Of a stretch of DNA of 64,000 nt, positions 63,841 to 64,000 are shown in pieces. A program made the translations under genes and the position numbers. Within the stretch, counting starts at the first letter, position 1, and every line of letters starts with the position of its first letter. The stretch covers positions 2,077,260 through 2,141,259 of the forward strand of contig VZRN01002190.1 in assembly GCA_013397935.1 (NCBI GenBank). The letters are read 5' to 3'. The notes under the pieces were generated by a model. The model did not search any database, was not told the DNA's origin, and worked only from the letters and a program-made list of their open reading frames with translations. Source of the stretch: Dasyornis broadbenti (lineage: Eukaryota; Chordata; Aves; Passeriformes; Dasyornithidae).

Positions 63841-64000
63841 TGGTGTGGTGTGGTTTTTGTGTGTGTTTTTTGGGGGGTTTATTTGTTTGTTTGGAGGTTA
63901 TTTTAGGGGTTTTTTGTGGTTTTATTTTTTGGGCTTTTTGGTTTTTTTTTGGTTGGTTTTTTTTTGGTTTTTTTTTTTTGTTTTTTTTTTTTTGTTTTTT
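63841..64000 (+). repeat. G/T-only low-complexity tract, cut by window end
   Basis: All 160 bases are G or T except about five A and a single C. It starts with TGGTG and GTGTGTG units, passes through runs of six, four and three G, and ends in T runs of 8 to 14 separated by G or GG. It continues beyond the window, so its full length is unknown. It is the longest member of the GGTTTT-type class seen here. Confidence 0.9.

Noticed and set aside
1..64000. CRISPR arrays, bacterial operons, rRNA, tRNA or mitochondrial inserts
   Set aside because: No regular direct-repeat/spacer array, no Shine-Dalgarno-spaced gene runs and no conserved RNA-gene signatures were seen; composition and repeats are those of a vertebrate nuclear genome.

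Overview
The window looks like non-coding DNA from a bird nuclear genome, either intergenic or inside a very large intron. It is AT-rich, poor in CpG and densely stopped in all six frames. Its recognisable interspersed repeats are CR1-type LINEs of both young avian and much older amniote type. No L1 or Alu copy, bacterial operon, tRNA, rRNA or complete gene was recognised. The longest ATG-started open frames (150, 146 and 141 codons) carry no domain I can name. The only protein homology I can defend is reverse transcriptase or endonuclease remnants of dead LINEs.

Layout: 1-12221 has no recognised gene, only small microsatellites and one GC-richer patch (3290-3620). At 12222-13190 lies a 5'-truncated CR1 on the minus strand with part of its RT domain. 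At 21184-22518 is an older CR1, bounded on one side by an A/C-only tract with a canonical G-quadruplex motif on the minus strand; about 420 bp further on is a near-perfect 80-nt hairpin (23013-23090). At 29950-31215 is a second ancient CR1-L-like copy spanning RT and a trace of endonuclease, with an internal deletion. At 37214-37437 is a degenerate minisatellite of about 20-bp period, joined directly to the only plus-strand CR1 (37438-37778). Further minus-strand CR1 pieces lie at 41173-41625, about 58500-58870 and 60343-60767, and a MIR/CORE-SINE-like relic lies at about 59955-60120. The window ends inside a 160-bp G/T tract.

Nothing here forms a functional pathway, and I found no convincing new biological system. 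The points most worth checking are the 80-nt hairpin, the A/C tract with its G4 motif, the minisatellite-CR1 junction, the recurrent GGTTTT-type tracts, and the orientation bias of the CR1 copies (six minus, one plus), which would fit an intron of a plus-strand gene but rests on small numbers. Family names were assigned by recall of consensus sequences, not by a search, so subfamily labels are approximate.
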